Shown: in pieces, positions 54,691 to 64,000 of the stretch
Layout of the letters: each line of letters begins with the position of its first letter
Position numbering within the stretch: position 1 is the first letter of the stretch
Assembly: GCA_009760855.2 (NCBI GenBank)
Contig: WPIO01000120.1
Span: 1,054,001 to 1,118,000, forward strand
Origin: Cristatella mucedo
Lineage: Eukaryota; Bryozoa; Phylactolaemata; Cristatellidae
DNA length: 64,000 nt
Reading direction: 5' to 3'
Program-made: the position numbers and the translations under genes
Notes under the pieces: model-generated
Seen by the model: only the letters and a program-made list of their open reading frames with translations
Database searches by the model: none
Told to the model about the DNA's origin: nothing

Positions 54691-54917
54691 GCACCCCGTG
54701 TAACCAGCGTGCGTCTGATGCTCTCTTGTACAGCATCTTCCAGCAGTGTCCATGCTGCTATTTGTATGCTACAGTTTATGCAGTGGACCCAGTGAGCAAC
54801 AGCTCCTCCTGTTGCTCTGCTCTTTAAACTCCTCTTCAAACCTAAATAAATCTTGTATCGACCTCGTCTTTAATTTCCATTAACTCAGAATCAGAGGAAA
54901 GATTAACGACTGACACC

Positions 54918-55862
54918 ATGAATACGTCTGACACCTCGGCACCACTGCTACACTTTGGCCTGGCCTCCAGCAGCTTCCAGACGCCTAGCTGGTGCTGGGA
55001 CATGTCTTTGACGTCAGAGGGGCATCTGCTGCTGGCTGCAGGGCAGCGCGGCCTGAAGGAATACAGTCAGAGCAGCAGTGAGCTGAGTGTCTGGAAACCT
55101 GCAAGGCTGAGCAACGGACGGGATGACTCGGTCTATACAGTACAGCCCCTGCAGGACGGACGTGCAGTAGGCATGTACCACTCACGGCTCGTCCTGCTGC
55201 TTAGACGCAGCAGCTCTGCTGCTGCTGCTGCTACTGGAGAGGACCAGTGGCTCGAGGACCGACGTGTCGCTTTGCCCTGGTCTCCCAGGAAGCTGTCCGT
55301 GCTCGGCGACCACCTCGCTGTGACCGAGGGCGTATGGCCGAGACAGGTCTTTGAGGTGCAGCTGCAGCTGCAGCTGCTGCAGCTGAGCTCGGGGCAGCTG
55401 CTGCACAGCAGCAAGTACGAGTATCGCATACATAGTGTGGCTCTCACTGCTGCTGCTCTGGTCACTACGAGCTGGAGCGAGGTGAAGCTGGACGATGGCA
55501 GGGAGCTGCACGTAGTGGACAGCTGCAGCCACCGAGGTGACAGACAATGGAGACACGAGCTGAGCAGCGAGGAGGCAGCGTGGGACGTCTGTGCTGCAGG
55601 CAGCATCGTGTACGTGGCTGTGCATGGGCTGCAGTGGGGAGACAAGAGCAAGCACTGTGTGAGGGCGCTCTGTGCTGTTACTGGAGGGATACTGCAGCAG
55701 GTCCTCTCCTACAGCAGCCACGGACTGGAGCAGCTGCCTGAGTGCCTGTCACTGGGCGGAGGACAGAGGACCGTGCTAGCCGTGCTGGGCAGGAACGAGC
55801 AGACTGTGACCGTGTACCCTGCAGCAGCAGCAGCTGTTGCAGCAGCTGATAGTGGACGATGA
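54918..55862 (+). CDS. Probable beta-propeller protein, intronless, GC-rich
   Basis: An intact 314-residue frame from ATG 54918 (MNTSDTSAPLLHFGLASSSF) to TGA. The GC-rich, CTG/CAG-heavy codon use contrasts sharply with the AT-rich flanks. Repeated segments of about 45-55 residues pair a hydrophobic strand with a short loop and end in polar strands (WDMSLTSEGHLLLAAG, SVYTVQPLQDGRAVGMY, RKLSVLGDHLAVTEG, AWDVCAAGSIVYVAVHG, CLSLGGGQRTVLAVLG), the texture of a six-bladed NHL/WD-like propeller. No signal peptide, membrane segment, RING or B-box. Low-complexity runs: SSSAAAAA (about 97-104), QLQLQLLQL and a C-terminal AAAAAVAAA. An AATAAA lies 122 bp past the stop. It could be a retrogene or a member of a local family. 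Function unknown; real-gene status is likely. Confidence 0.68.
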   Translation: MNTSDTSAPLLHFGLASSSFQTPSWCWDMSLTSEGHLLLAAGQRGLKEYSQSSSELSVWKPARLSNGRDDSVYTVQPLQDGRAVGMYHSRLVLLLRRSSSAAAAATGEDQWLEDRRVALPWSPRKLSVLGDHLAVTEGVWPRQVFEVQLQLQLLQLSSGQLLHSSKYEYRIHSVALTAAALVTTSWSEVKLDDGRELHVVDSCSHRGDRQWRHELSSEEAAWDVCAAGSIVYVAVHGLQWGDKSKHCVRALCAVTGGILQQVLSYSSHGLEQLPECLSLGGGQRTVLAVLGRNEQTVTVYPAAAAAVAAADSGR

Positions 55863-55983
55863 AGGGAAGGCAGCTGCAGCATATCAGCTCTGGGGGGGGA
55901 GGAGCCAGCTACCTAGCGCTGCATGTCACTCAGCTTCTTATGACTGCCTGTACCGTACCTGTACTCTTACCTTGTAGCAAATT

Positions 55984-55989
55984 AATAAA
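55984..55989 (+). promoter_or_regulatory. Polyadenylation signal of the propeller-like gene
   Basis: AATAAA in ATTAATAAATAATCC, 122 bp downstream of the TGA, a normal distance for a short 3' UTR. Confidence 0.6.
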
Positions 55990-56574
55990 TAATCCGTGAT
56001 TTATCGGCTCCAGCGACTTTTAGCATGAGCTCTAAGCACGAGCAGCTGTAGTCAGCTGCAGCAGCATGTGGCACTGAGCTGCTGACAGCATTCGGTCGAC
56101 GTTACGTCCGAGCAGAAGCTGCCCCTAACGTCACGAAATAACAGACGGCTAGCAACCGATCAGCTAGCTGACCGCTCCTTGCTTGGCACTTGTCTGGAAG
56201 CTTGAATCTAAAGCCTACATTTTGAAGCTTTATATGGCCATGCCAAGCCATACGAGGTCGTGCGAAGCTATACCAGATCGATGTTTACCCACCGTTCTCA
56301 TGCTACAACAAGCAATCAGATGCTTATACAGGGTCCCGTCTCGGTTTTAGCAGACTAGGTAAATGTAAACCAAGTTAGGATGCATAATGTGGGCCGTGAC
56401 GGCACTCTGTTGCTCTTCACAACTGACTGAGGCGAAAAATGTTTTGGCTTAGTGAAGCTCCAGTGAGCAGAGCTACAGTTCAGCTGCAGTGGCACAGAAT
56501 CGGCCAAGGCAACAATGCTTTTTCGTGCATAGCGAAGTTAAAGCAGGCTCGGTGCAGTGCAATGCTTCATAATA
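55990..56574. other. Unassigned DNA
   Basis: No gene recognised. Rich in CAGCTG and GCAGCAG words like the preceding ORF, fading to AT-rich. Confidence 0.35.
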
Positions 56575-57085
56575 ATGTATAATAATAATAATAATAATAA
56601 TGCACGTGATAAAGCGCCCTCAGAGAACTTAATCTCTTTCTAGGCGCTTTACATTTGCTGCGAAGTGAAATGCAATTGGATGGTAATAAACCAACCATAA
56701 ATACACCTTCATTATTGACATGCACAGGGTCTGCATACAAATAGGGTTAGTAGCTGCATGCATAATGTTGGCAAGCATAGGCACACAAAGGACGTTTCAC
56801 ATGGACTCAAGAAATGGCTTCGTAAATAGATTTGGTCTTTAGTTTCTGCTTAATTGTGGTCAAGCCGTCACGAAAGCTGGAAGTAAGTCACTGGCTTCGG
56901 GAGCATATGAACTTAAAACAGATATGGCCTCCATAGGGTCTAAGGCTCGTAAGAGGTATAGGCATATGTATACGTTTAGAATTCGAAAAGCAGGTGGTAT
57001 GATGGTTAACATGGTGGAAAGGATATCTCACAGGTAGACTTGAGCCAAAGCATGTATAGACCTAAAAGTGAGTGAAAACAGTAAT
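56575..57085 (-). mobile_element. LINE family B, 3' fragment
   Basis: Starts with an AAT trinucleotide run and GCACGTGATAAAGCGCCCTC (reversed tail), then 3' UTR (CATGCACAGGGTCTGCAT) and decayed post-RT coding on the minus strand (plus-strand CTTCGGGAGCATATGAACT, GGAATTCGAAAAGC-like) up to a CTAAAAGTGAGTG stretch. Confidence 0.78.
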
Positions 57086-57089
57086 ATTA

Positions 57090-57155
57090 ATAATAATTAT
57101 AACGCACTTAATAAAACGCCCTTAGAGAACCCAATCTCTTTCAAGGCGCTTTACA
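57090..57155 (-). mobile_element. LINE family B, 3' tip
   Basis: A second reversed tail (TAATAATTATAACGCACTTAATAAAACGCCC...CTTTCAAGGCGCTTTACATTTG) directly following the previous fragment. Confidence 0.7.
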
Positions 57156-57625
57156 TTTGTCAGCAAATATCTCCTGGAGAAAGTGCAACCGTGCTGTGTG
57201 GATTCTGAACCCGTCCCCATCACCAACCGGATGCTCCCTGAAGCCGGGTGTCTTCGGCCGGCCTTATGGAAACCTCTTGAAAGCAGTCTGAAAAGAAAAT
57301 TGACGTTCTTCCTTTTCGAAGCGAGAGGCTTTTAGAGAACCAGATGATGCGCAATGAAATTAAATTTGCATGCAACAAGATTTACGTATAACTTTTGACC
57401 TGGCCGGTATGTAAGCCTCGGGGCTGACCGAAGTAGCTCTCACCTGCCATCTCCACTTTGCCCAGGGGTGAATTATAATTTTTTGTTATTTCCATCTATA
57501 TATTTCCATATGTTCTCATATATTCTGTATATTCTGTTGTATCACTGCGGTCATTCGTAAGGTCAGCCGAGGCGTTCTCGGCGAACGGAAGCTGCCTCGA
57601 CGCCCTTTGCACACCGACTCTAAAC
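57156..57625. other. Unassigned DNA
   Basis: No gene recognised. A short frame with RMLPEAGCLRPALWKPLES (about 57221-57280) looks like the end of some mobile-element ORF but is not identified. Confidence 0.3.
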
Positions 57626-57656
57626 TTTAGGCAGCTGTCATCGACAGCTGCCTAAA
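57626..57656. repeat. 14-bp-arm perfect inverted repeat at a LINE edge
   Basis: TTTAGGCAGCTGTC, a 3-nt loop, then GACAGCTGCCTAAA. The right arm aligns with LINE-A sequence (TCGACAACTGCTTCAATTTT at about 45848); the left arm is its inverted duplicate at the truncation point. Confidence 0.85.
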
Positions 57657-58357
57657 TTTTGAAAGCTTCGTTAAGAAGACTGCTTCCACAGCTAGCTACA
57701 CGTCACGAATAAGGATTTAACTAGCTCCTTAATTCTGTCTCGCACTAAAGGATTGGAATTCCTTTCCGACAGGGCTAACGAAAGGCCACTAGGCCGCTAC
57801 AGCTGGAGATGAATATGGCTGCAAGGCTTGTTTACAGAAGCCATAGGTTTCATCGCGTGTCTCCTTTGCTGAAAGAGCTTGGATGGCTGCCGCTCGATCG
57901 ATGCTTACGCTGACCCACAGTGCCAAGGCCGCGGCCGTGGCTCATCCGTACCCTGCAGAACTGCTGCATCAGTTTCAGCTTCCTTGTACCCTCGCGTCCT
58001 GCATGCACAATCGATTGGCTGTTTTATTCCTCCGCCTAAAGACCGTTGGCGACACGGAAGCTTTAACTCTGCAGGTCCTAGACTGTGAAACTCACTTCCA
58101 GAATTGTTAACCAACTACAGCTACTGTCCTGCTGCCGACTGCGACACATTATTTCCAGCCGTCTTGGAGCTGCTAGTTAGTTCCACGCTACTCGCTACGT
58201 CCACTGCTCTTCTGACTAAGCTATGCTTCTCACTTTCTCTTTGTAGTGGGAGATTAGGTCTTTGGCTGCCGAATGCTTACCGAAAGCCGCTTAGGCTGTG
58301 GGTGACCTATAAAAAACTCTCCGGCGTACTAGTTAAATACGGAGATACATTACATTA
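57640..58357 (+). mobile_element. LINE family A, 5'-truncated diverged copy
   Basis: Runs from the post-YADD region (CAGCTGCCTAAATTTTGAAAGC) through the post-RT coding region (CTGAAAGAGCTTGGATGGC, CCTAAAGACCGTTGGCGACA) to the tail ACGGAGATACATTACATT. Coding is broken by frameshifts. Confidence 0.82.
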
Positions 58358-60020
58358 AATTTACCTTCGAATGTTCCGATCAATCAATAATGAGTAGGAG
58401 CGGAACATTTCCAGACTGCTGTTTTATTACACTTGTGGTTCACCAAAGTAAAATAATAATGATTAAAAGAATGTGTCTACGAGTGTCAGTGGTCACGAGT
58501 TCTACAATTTAATAGGAGATCCTTGTGACAATGGAAAGCTAGTCAGCGAATTCTCTCAGATGTGTAGGTAGCCCGATGATTTCTCTAATAGTCGACAAAA
58601 AACATTGACAATTCTCGAGTCTCCACCAGCTGCTAAATATTTCACATTGATATACTGTATAGCATATTTATTGAATAGAAATTGTTTTGGTTTTTCAACG
58701 TCTTTCGTCAAGACTCGGCGTTTATCTGGCCGAGTTCGCGATCTGAACTCAGAATGAAAAGCTGGATCCCGGCAAATACCTTGGCAGACCAAGCTACGAC
58801 CGGGCTTCGAGTGTGTGAAGCAAGTATTGAATAGAGTCTAGTGGATAGTTAGATGGCCGTATCACTGTGCAGAGTAGAACGATTAGGCGAGTACCTCCTC
58901 AATTTGGTATTATCTGACGCTTTGACCTTGACAGCTGTCAGCACTGCCCTGGCTGCTATTCAAAACCGCAGCGACATCTTTGTACGGGGAGGGGGACATC
59001 TAAGAACCACTAGCAATGTGGCTGCGACTGCATAAGTGGTGCTACTGGAAACATAATCGCGAGAGCTTGCGATCACGTGGTAGCAAAATCGATGGATGGA
59101 GATACACGATAGAAGACGGCTGCATTCGTCGATTTCCAGCAGTTATTGCAGCATGTTATAAGTTTGCATTATATAAAGACGAGCATCAAATGTGAGTACA
59201 GCGACTAGTGACACGTGACAATGAAGCGATCGAGGTTTCTTGCCACTCTTCTATGGACGCTGCACCCGCTGCTTCTGTCACTGTCAGCGTCAATGCAGTC
59301 AATTCAGATCTATTAAAAGCGAATGAGTTGATTGAAGAGTTTCTGCCCTGGTTGTCCCGGTGGTTGAGATGCTCGCCCCGACCGAGTTAGAGGGCTCTAG
59401 CCCCATGACATACGTGAAGCGCTCGAATCTCCTAGGGAGCTATACAAACTAATTTATAAATTGAAATACCATGTAATGCTGAAAGTTTGGCAACGATACT
59501 TAGATTACAACTTCACTACCACGCTCAGGCGGCCGAAACTATTTTTCTTGGATCAATTTTGAAGTTCTCTACGAAAGGCATAAACCCACATAAACCCAAC
59601 CGTTTAACTCCTACGGCAGTATATGATACTTCATTATTCAAATCGCATCTTGAAGGCATCATCAGAGAGATCAGCTAAAAAATCGATCACCGGCTTCAAT
59701 GTCACTGTCGAAGTCACGTGCATCCTATCGCTCAAGCACGTGGCAGGAGCACGTGACACACAATTGCTACATCTTTGTCGAGATAGTGAAACTAGCCAAT
59801 GGCCTCGAAGTGATAAGGTTGCAAAAAAAGTTCTTGCCTCGTGTGTTTCATTAAATCATTAAATTCATTGAATTGTTATTTCATAAGATTATTAATATTA
59901 TCACGGTGCACAAACGTTTCCTCTACCATATTTCCAGTTGTATTTAAAAAGTTAACTTTTTCAAATCTGCAATGCTAACGCACGCACCTCAATGTTCTGT
60001 TTTTAATGCAGTTTTAATTT
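58358..60020. other. Unassigned DNA
   Basis: No gene recognised. Short plus-strand frames (58853-59035, 59208-59390, 59623-59862) have balanced, protein-like composition but no family signature or splice context that I can confirm; decayed gene remnants are possible. Confidence 0.3.
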
Positions 60021-60023
60021 AGT

Positions 60024-60150
60024 TTCGACAGCTGTCGAAGACGACATCTAAATTTCGACCACTCAGTGATGGGAATAGCAAACATGCACGGCTTTCGCCC
60101 GAGCGGATTTCGACTGCCATAGGGTCTGTGGGTCAGCCGTCTTTTGTAAA
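60024..60150 (-). mobile_element. Possible diverged LINE family A fragment
   Basis: CATCTAAATTTCGACCACTCAGTGATGGG resembles the reversed family-A stretch CACCTAAATTTCGAGCACGTGGTAATGG at 51057. It begins at a perfect 16-bp palindrome, TTCGACAGCTGTCGAA (60024-60039). Confidence 0.4.
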
Positions 60151-60929
60151 TCATCAATTCACGGACCATAGAAGCAGCCGCTCCATCTAGAACTGCATTT
60201 GAACGACGATAGTGCAACAATAGCAAGCATCAAGTAACGATCATGCATGACAGTCAGATTACAAACAACCAGCAAACCAAAGCCGGTGGTTTGGTACGTA
60301 GTGCTACATTGGGAATCAGCAATAAGCAAAGAGCCTTTAGATGTTCATAGGCACACAGTTTCTGACGTGCCACGGTCGACGAATAAACAGATAGGTTTTT
60401 AATAAGTCTCGGCTGTATCGGTTCCCGTATACGAGATTTGCAGCAGCTTCAATTTTCATAAGATAATTCTGCAGCTGAGAAGAAACACTAGTGGCGCTTG
60501 GTGTCGGGAGGCGAGAATGCACTGACGTAGAATAAGCTTTGTTCATGGTAGTGCCTTTAAGTTCACGAGTTGCAATGAGAGGCGTTATCAACCTTCAGCT
60601 AAACATTTAGCCACACAAGAGCTGCTCACTAACAAACACAAGTAGGTGGCGTGCAGCCCTTCGGTAGCCCTTCGGTGCCATCCGGTGCCACTTGGAGCGT
60701 ATTCTTCTGGATTCTCGCAGCTCCTCAGCTGCATGCGAACAACAGCAATCACTAAAACCACTGCTGTGAACGGGATACGTCTTTGGTGTCTACGTCGGAC
60801 TCACAAGATTCATAAGCATTAACCTAGTCTATATATTTCCTGACTGCAACTCAAAATATGCTGGAAATTATTAGTCCTCACACCTCGAATTTTAGTCAAT
60901 ACACATTGTCTTAATTAGCCTTTGGTCTC
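60151..60929. other. Unassigned DNA upstream of the transporter pseudogene
   Basis: No gene recognised. A small duplicate, TTCGGTAGCCCTTCGGTGCC, lies at about 60660-60682. Confidence 0.3.
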
Positions 60930-62397
60930 ATGTTCCGAGCTATTCTCCAGGGACTCTGTTTTAGCTCGCTGGGCCCAATGGCGATTGATCTTCGGCCGCT
61001 GACATCTACCTCGGTGAAAGACTCAGCATTGATATTCGTGTCTCAATCAACTGGATTTATGGCCAAATCGTTTGCTACGAAGCTCATACTGAAGAGGCTT
61101 AACAATGAGCTGTTGATGAGTGTGCTGCTACTCATACAAGCTATTTTCACAGCACTGGTGCCTACCAGTCAAATCCTTGCATTGATGTGCTTAGCCTTAG
61201 TCGGCCAAGATTTGGCATAGGCGTAGTAGGAATAGGTAATGCTGGGCTTCTACTGCTTACTTGCCCCGCCATAGGCAGCTGGCATGGACATGTTCCCAGA
61301 AATTGTAGCTTGCTGATCAGATAATGCTAATCATGTTGATCGTGATTCTTTATCAGATGTCGCAGCTCTTTGCATTAAGTTAGGTGGACCCGAGCCCAAT
61401 GGCATGTTCTTGTAAGCAGTTTACCTTGGGGTTTTTATCGGATCCGTGGTAGGACCTTACATGGCACTACCATTTCTTTCTCGGCAAATCGATGTTGACG
61501 GCGGTGAAAGAATTATAGAAAACTTCGAAGTTACTAGGATGGCTATGTCAGCCAACAAGTCCTTGATGAATCAAATAGGAGCGACCATGCCGAGCTACAC
61601 GCCAGCTGGTCAGGTCCCCGGAATTACTAGTCTGGCTCCAGATCATGTGACCAAGCACGTTAAGCTCACGCCCGAGGAAGCGGAGCTCCAGATCAACACG
61701 TTTCTGAGTTCTTTCTACACTCAGACGAATTTATTGTATGCATATATTGTCATCGAACTTATCTTGACTCTTCCATGTATGGGTTTCATGCTCTTGTACC
61801 TGAACAGACATCGCACGAAGAGTCACGTGGCTGATGCAGAAAAGAAAAGCGAATCCCTCTTTTACCAACTGCACGACACCGCTGTTTTTAACCGTAGCAC
61901 TGCTCCTTATCCAGTGCCTTATTTACTTTGGAATGCAGGACAGCTATTCAAACCTGCTCACCACCTACCTCGTTCTCAGTGACCTTCACCTTCACAAGTC
62001 TCAAGGCGTGTACGTCACTTTCCTTTTTTGGGCGGCAGTACGCGTCGGTCGACTGAATGGCATATGGCTTGCAAAGTTCACATCCCCATTCGCAATGTTA
62101 ATGGGTGATGTCGTGTGTGCATTAGTGTGCTCCGTAGTCCTAGCGGCCTTCCGAGATTCTAGCGAGCACATCCTATGGGCCTTCACATTCTTGCTTGGTC
62201 TTTCGTTCGTGAGTATCAATGCAGCGACCGTGACGTGGGCAGCACGGAACTTCAGCAGCAACAACTACTTGCTCAGCCTCATCATGGTCGGCCGCTGCTC
62301 CGGTCTGTAGCTGGTGCCCACTGTTATAACGGAGCTTATACAGGTTCTTGGCACCGACACCCTAATGCTTGCTCTTGTGGCTGTCTGCATCATGTAG
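60930..62397 (+). pseudogene. MFSD4B/NaGLT1-like sugar transporter pseudogene
   Basis: A major facilitator pseudogene resembling the sodium-dependent glucose transporter branch (MFSD4). Frame 1 (60930-61220) gives TM1-TM3, with ILQGLCFSSLGPMAIDLR and LIFVSQSTGFM. A shift gives FGIGVVGIGNAGLL (TM4). After stops near 61305 and 61413 comes AVYLGVFIGSVVGPYMALPF (TM5-6), open to 61982 with a long loop and TM7 (LLYAYIVIELILTLP). A further shift (about 61880) gives ALLLIQCLIYFGMQDSYSN through FVSINAATVTWAARNF, ending at TAG 62308; protein-like text continues to 62397. No introns are seen. At least three frame changes and three stops make it a pseudogene. The MFS call is good; the subfamily is tentative. 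Confidence 0.6.
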
Positions 62398-63359
62398 TTT
62401 GTTCCCACAGCAGAGAGACAGCCGATGCCCAACACCGACAGTTTATTACTAACGCACGGAGCCGAAGAGCGCATGGCTCCCCTCGGCCCCTGCTCTCACA
62501 CGACTCCCCTCCCCTGGTCGACTCCGATGACTCATCGACCACAACGGTGCACCGGCCGACCCTGATGGTGAATCCACCATCTGGCCACCAGCTGGTCCAT
62601 GCCACATCAAAGGCGGGGACCACAGCAGTGCACTGGCCGACCCTGATGGTGAATCCACCATCTGGCCACCAGCTGGTTACCGGCCTGTGTCCATACCACA
62701 TCACAGGCGGATCACAGCTGTGCACCGGCCCCTCTCGGTGGTGCTTCTAACAGCTCACCAGTGGCTTATCAGACATACAATACATACATACAACCTACAC
62801 GCTCCCTTGACCTTACGGTCACAAGTCAGGAGCCGGCATACAATATATACATACATACGTACATACGAACTACACATCATGCACCTCATTTGTCTTGCCG
62901 GCGCTCAGGTGATCGTGCACCGCCACGGCACTGCGGGTCGTATCAGCTTTAAAAGAAAGGAATTGGCTGAATAAATTAAATTTGTTCAGAGCGAAATTCC
63001 TTTGAACAATATCGTGGCAAAGATTATTAAAAATAATGTATGAAAAATATAATGCTTCGCAGGAAGCTTTGGTGGTGTAGCCTTGAACAAATTTAAGCAT
63101 TATGTATTTGCCTAAAAGCCAACTCTACAAGCAAGAGACTGAAACCAATGCTTATAGAGTCCTGCATTAACGAGTCATGCAGCAATGCTTCGTATATGTC
63201 GTTAGGTGATAGGTATTTGCAGTGTTAAATCATCCACAAATGTGATTAGCATTTTGTTCGGGCACCATGACAAGGTTGCTGCATTCCAGCCTCTAACCTG
63301 ATAATTTCGAAAGCTGAGGTAATTACTAATGGAAAAATAAATGTTTTAATATTATCAAA
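62398..63359. other. Unassigned, with tandem repeats
   Basis: GC-rich at first with two 81-bp repeat units, then CATA-rich simple sequence (about 62775-62870), then AT-rich. No gene recognised; overlapping open frames at 62400-62760 follow from the repeats. Confidence 0.4.
62548..62735. repeat. 81-bp tandem repeat, two and a part units
   Basis: GCCGACCCTGATGGTGAATC begins at about 62555 and 62636, followed in both by CACCATCTGGCCACCAGCTGG. A third partial unit (GTGCACCGGCC) is at about 62720. Confidence 0.9.
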
Positions 63360-63450
63360 TTACCAATAATTATTATATAGCGCCTAAGAAAGCGACACAT
63401 TTCTTTCTTGGCATTTCACGTAGCAAAGGTAGGATGCCAGCTTATTAGTG
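63360..63450 (-). mobile_element. LINE 3' tip, L2/family B-like
   Basis: AATTATTATATAGCGCCTAAGAAAGCG and TTTCTTTCTTGGCATTTCACGTAGCAAAGG match the reversed family-B tail layout. The following DNA is not clearly LINE. Confidence 0.55.
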
Positions 63451-64000
63451 AAAATAGCAAGAACAATTGCAGAATGCAGTAACGTATAAAGAACGATCCA
63501 ACAAAAATGGGAAAGTTCTGTGAGAAATAAACAGAAAGCTTTTATATAAATGTTGCCAAGTCAGGATATCGCACATTTGATGGTTCCAGGTGTATACGGA
63601 TAAAAGACGTGATCACTAAAAAATCTCAGATTGGCCAGTGGCACAAAGTAGACAGCACAGCCCCACGCACGATTTGTAAAGCACAGCATACACAGAGCGG
63701 ACGGTAGAGCCACTGATCGTAATAGGATGTGGTACATCCCTGATTAGAAATTTCCGCACTACGGGCTTGCATGAACTCGGTGAGTTACATCGGGTGGGAA
63801 AGTAATGCGTACTGCTTGCAATTTGTCACATAATTTGGCTGGCAGTGCCATGCTACGGCGGACGAAGGACCGGAGGTCGAAGTCAACTCTGTAGCCCGAT
63901 TCTCCAATCTTCGGTCGTCCAGCGGCTGTGCTGACGCCCCGCACAAAAGCATACTTCTTTAGAGGCTTGCTTCACTAGTTAAGGTTTATTTGCAACCCTT
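63451..64000. other. Unassigned right end; possible exon on minus strand
   Basis: On the minus strand 63944-63759 is an open frame (RGVSTAAGRPKIGESGYRV, LPAKLCDKLQAVRITFPPD) that can be extended to a TCTAAAG| acceptor-like site at about 63960. Protein-like but of no family I know. Confidence 0.3.

Noticed and set aside
55133-55721. Two long minus-strand frames (172 and 179 codons)
   Set aside because: They are antisense shadows of the GC-rich propeller-like ORF, with low-complexity Ser/Leu/Cys content.
62390-62760. Open frames on both strands after the transporter pseudogene
   Set aside because: They arise from the 81-bp repeat and GC-rich composition; no domain.

Overview
This window looks like chromosomal DNA from an invertebrate animal. 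It is AT-rich, has no operons, and contains a multi-exon gene with large introns, several LINE families, tRNA-derived SINEs, long microsatellites and a decayed Polinton/adintovirus-type element. I cannot name the species.

The only clearly intact multi-exon gene is an SLC22-type solute transporter (major facilitator superfamily) on the minus strand, 40388 down to 19988. I reconstructed nine exons by eye. Their phases join without conflict and give 1605 nt, or 534 codons plus a stop. Its introns hold LINE fragments, two tRNA-like SINEs and a tetranucleotide array of about 300 bp. The sequence upstream of this gene (about 40560-43300) resembles the first 3.3 kb of the window in the same order and orientation. 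This suggests a tandem SLC22 paralogue just beyond the left edge.

Two CR1/L2-like LINE families dominate the rest. Family A ends in a short ATTAC-type tail; its longest copy is about 43310-46628, and a copy with an open RT core lies on the minus strand at 50573-51822. Family B ends in an L2-like GCGCTTTATCAAGTGCATTATTATT tail, with copies throughout. All copies are broken, mostly 5'-truncated.

Right of centre, 48150-50560 is a decayed Polinton/adintovirus-like segment. It has an A32-like packaging ATPase (minus), a four-cysteine zinc-ribbon mini-protein (plus), an adenain-like cysteine protease (plus), an unassigned protein (plus) and a parvovirus-VP1-like phospholipase A2 domain protein (minus). 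It abuts a LINE. A GC-rich block with LTR-like features and three 122-bp repeats (51823-53152) follows.

The right end has an intact, GC-rich, intronless ORF for a probable beta-propeller protein (54918-55862, with a polyadenylation signal), more LINE tails, and a frameshifted MFSD4B/NaGLT1-like sugar transporter pseudogene (60930-62397). Long AT-rich stretches between these hold nothing I can identify.
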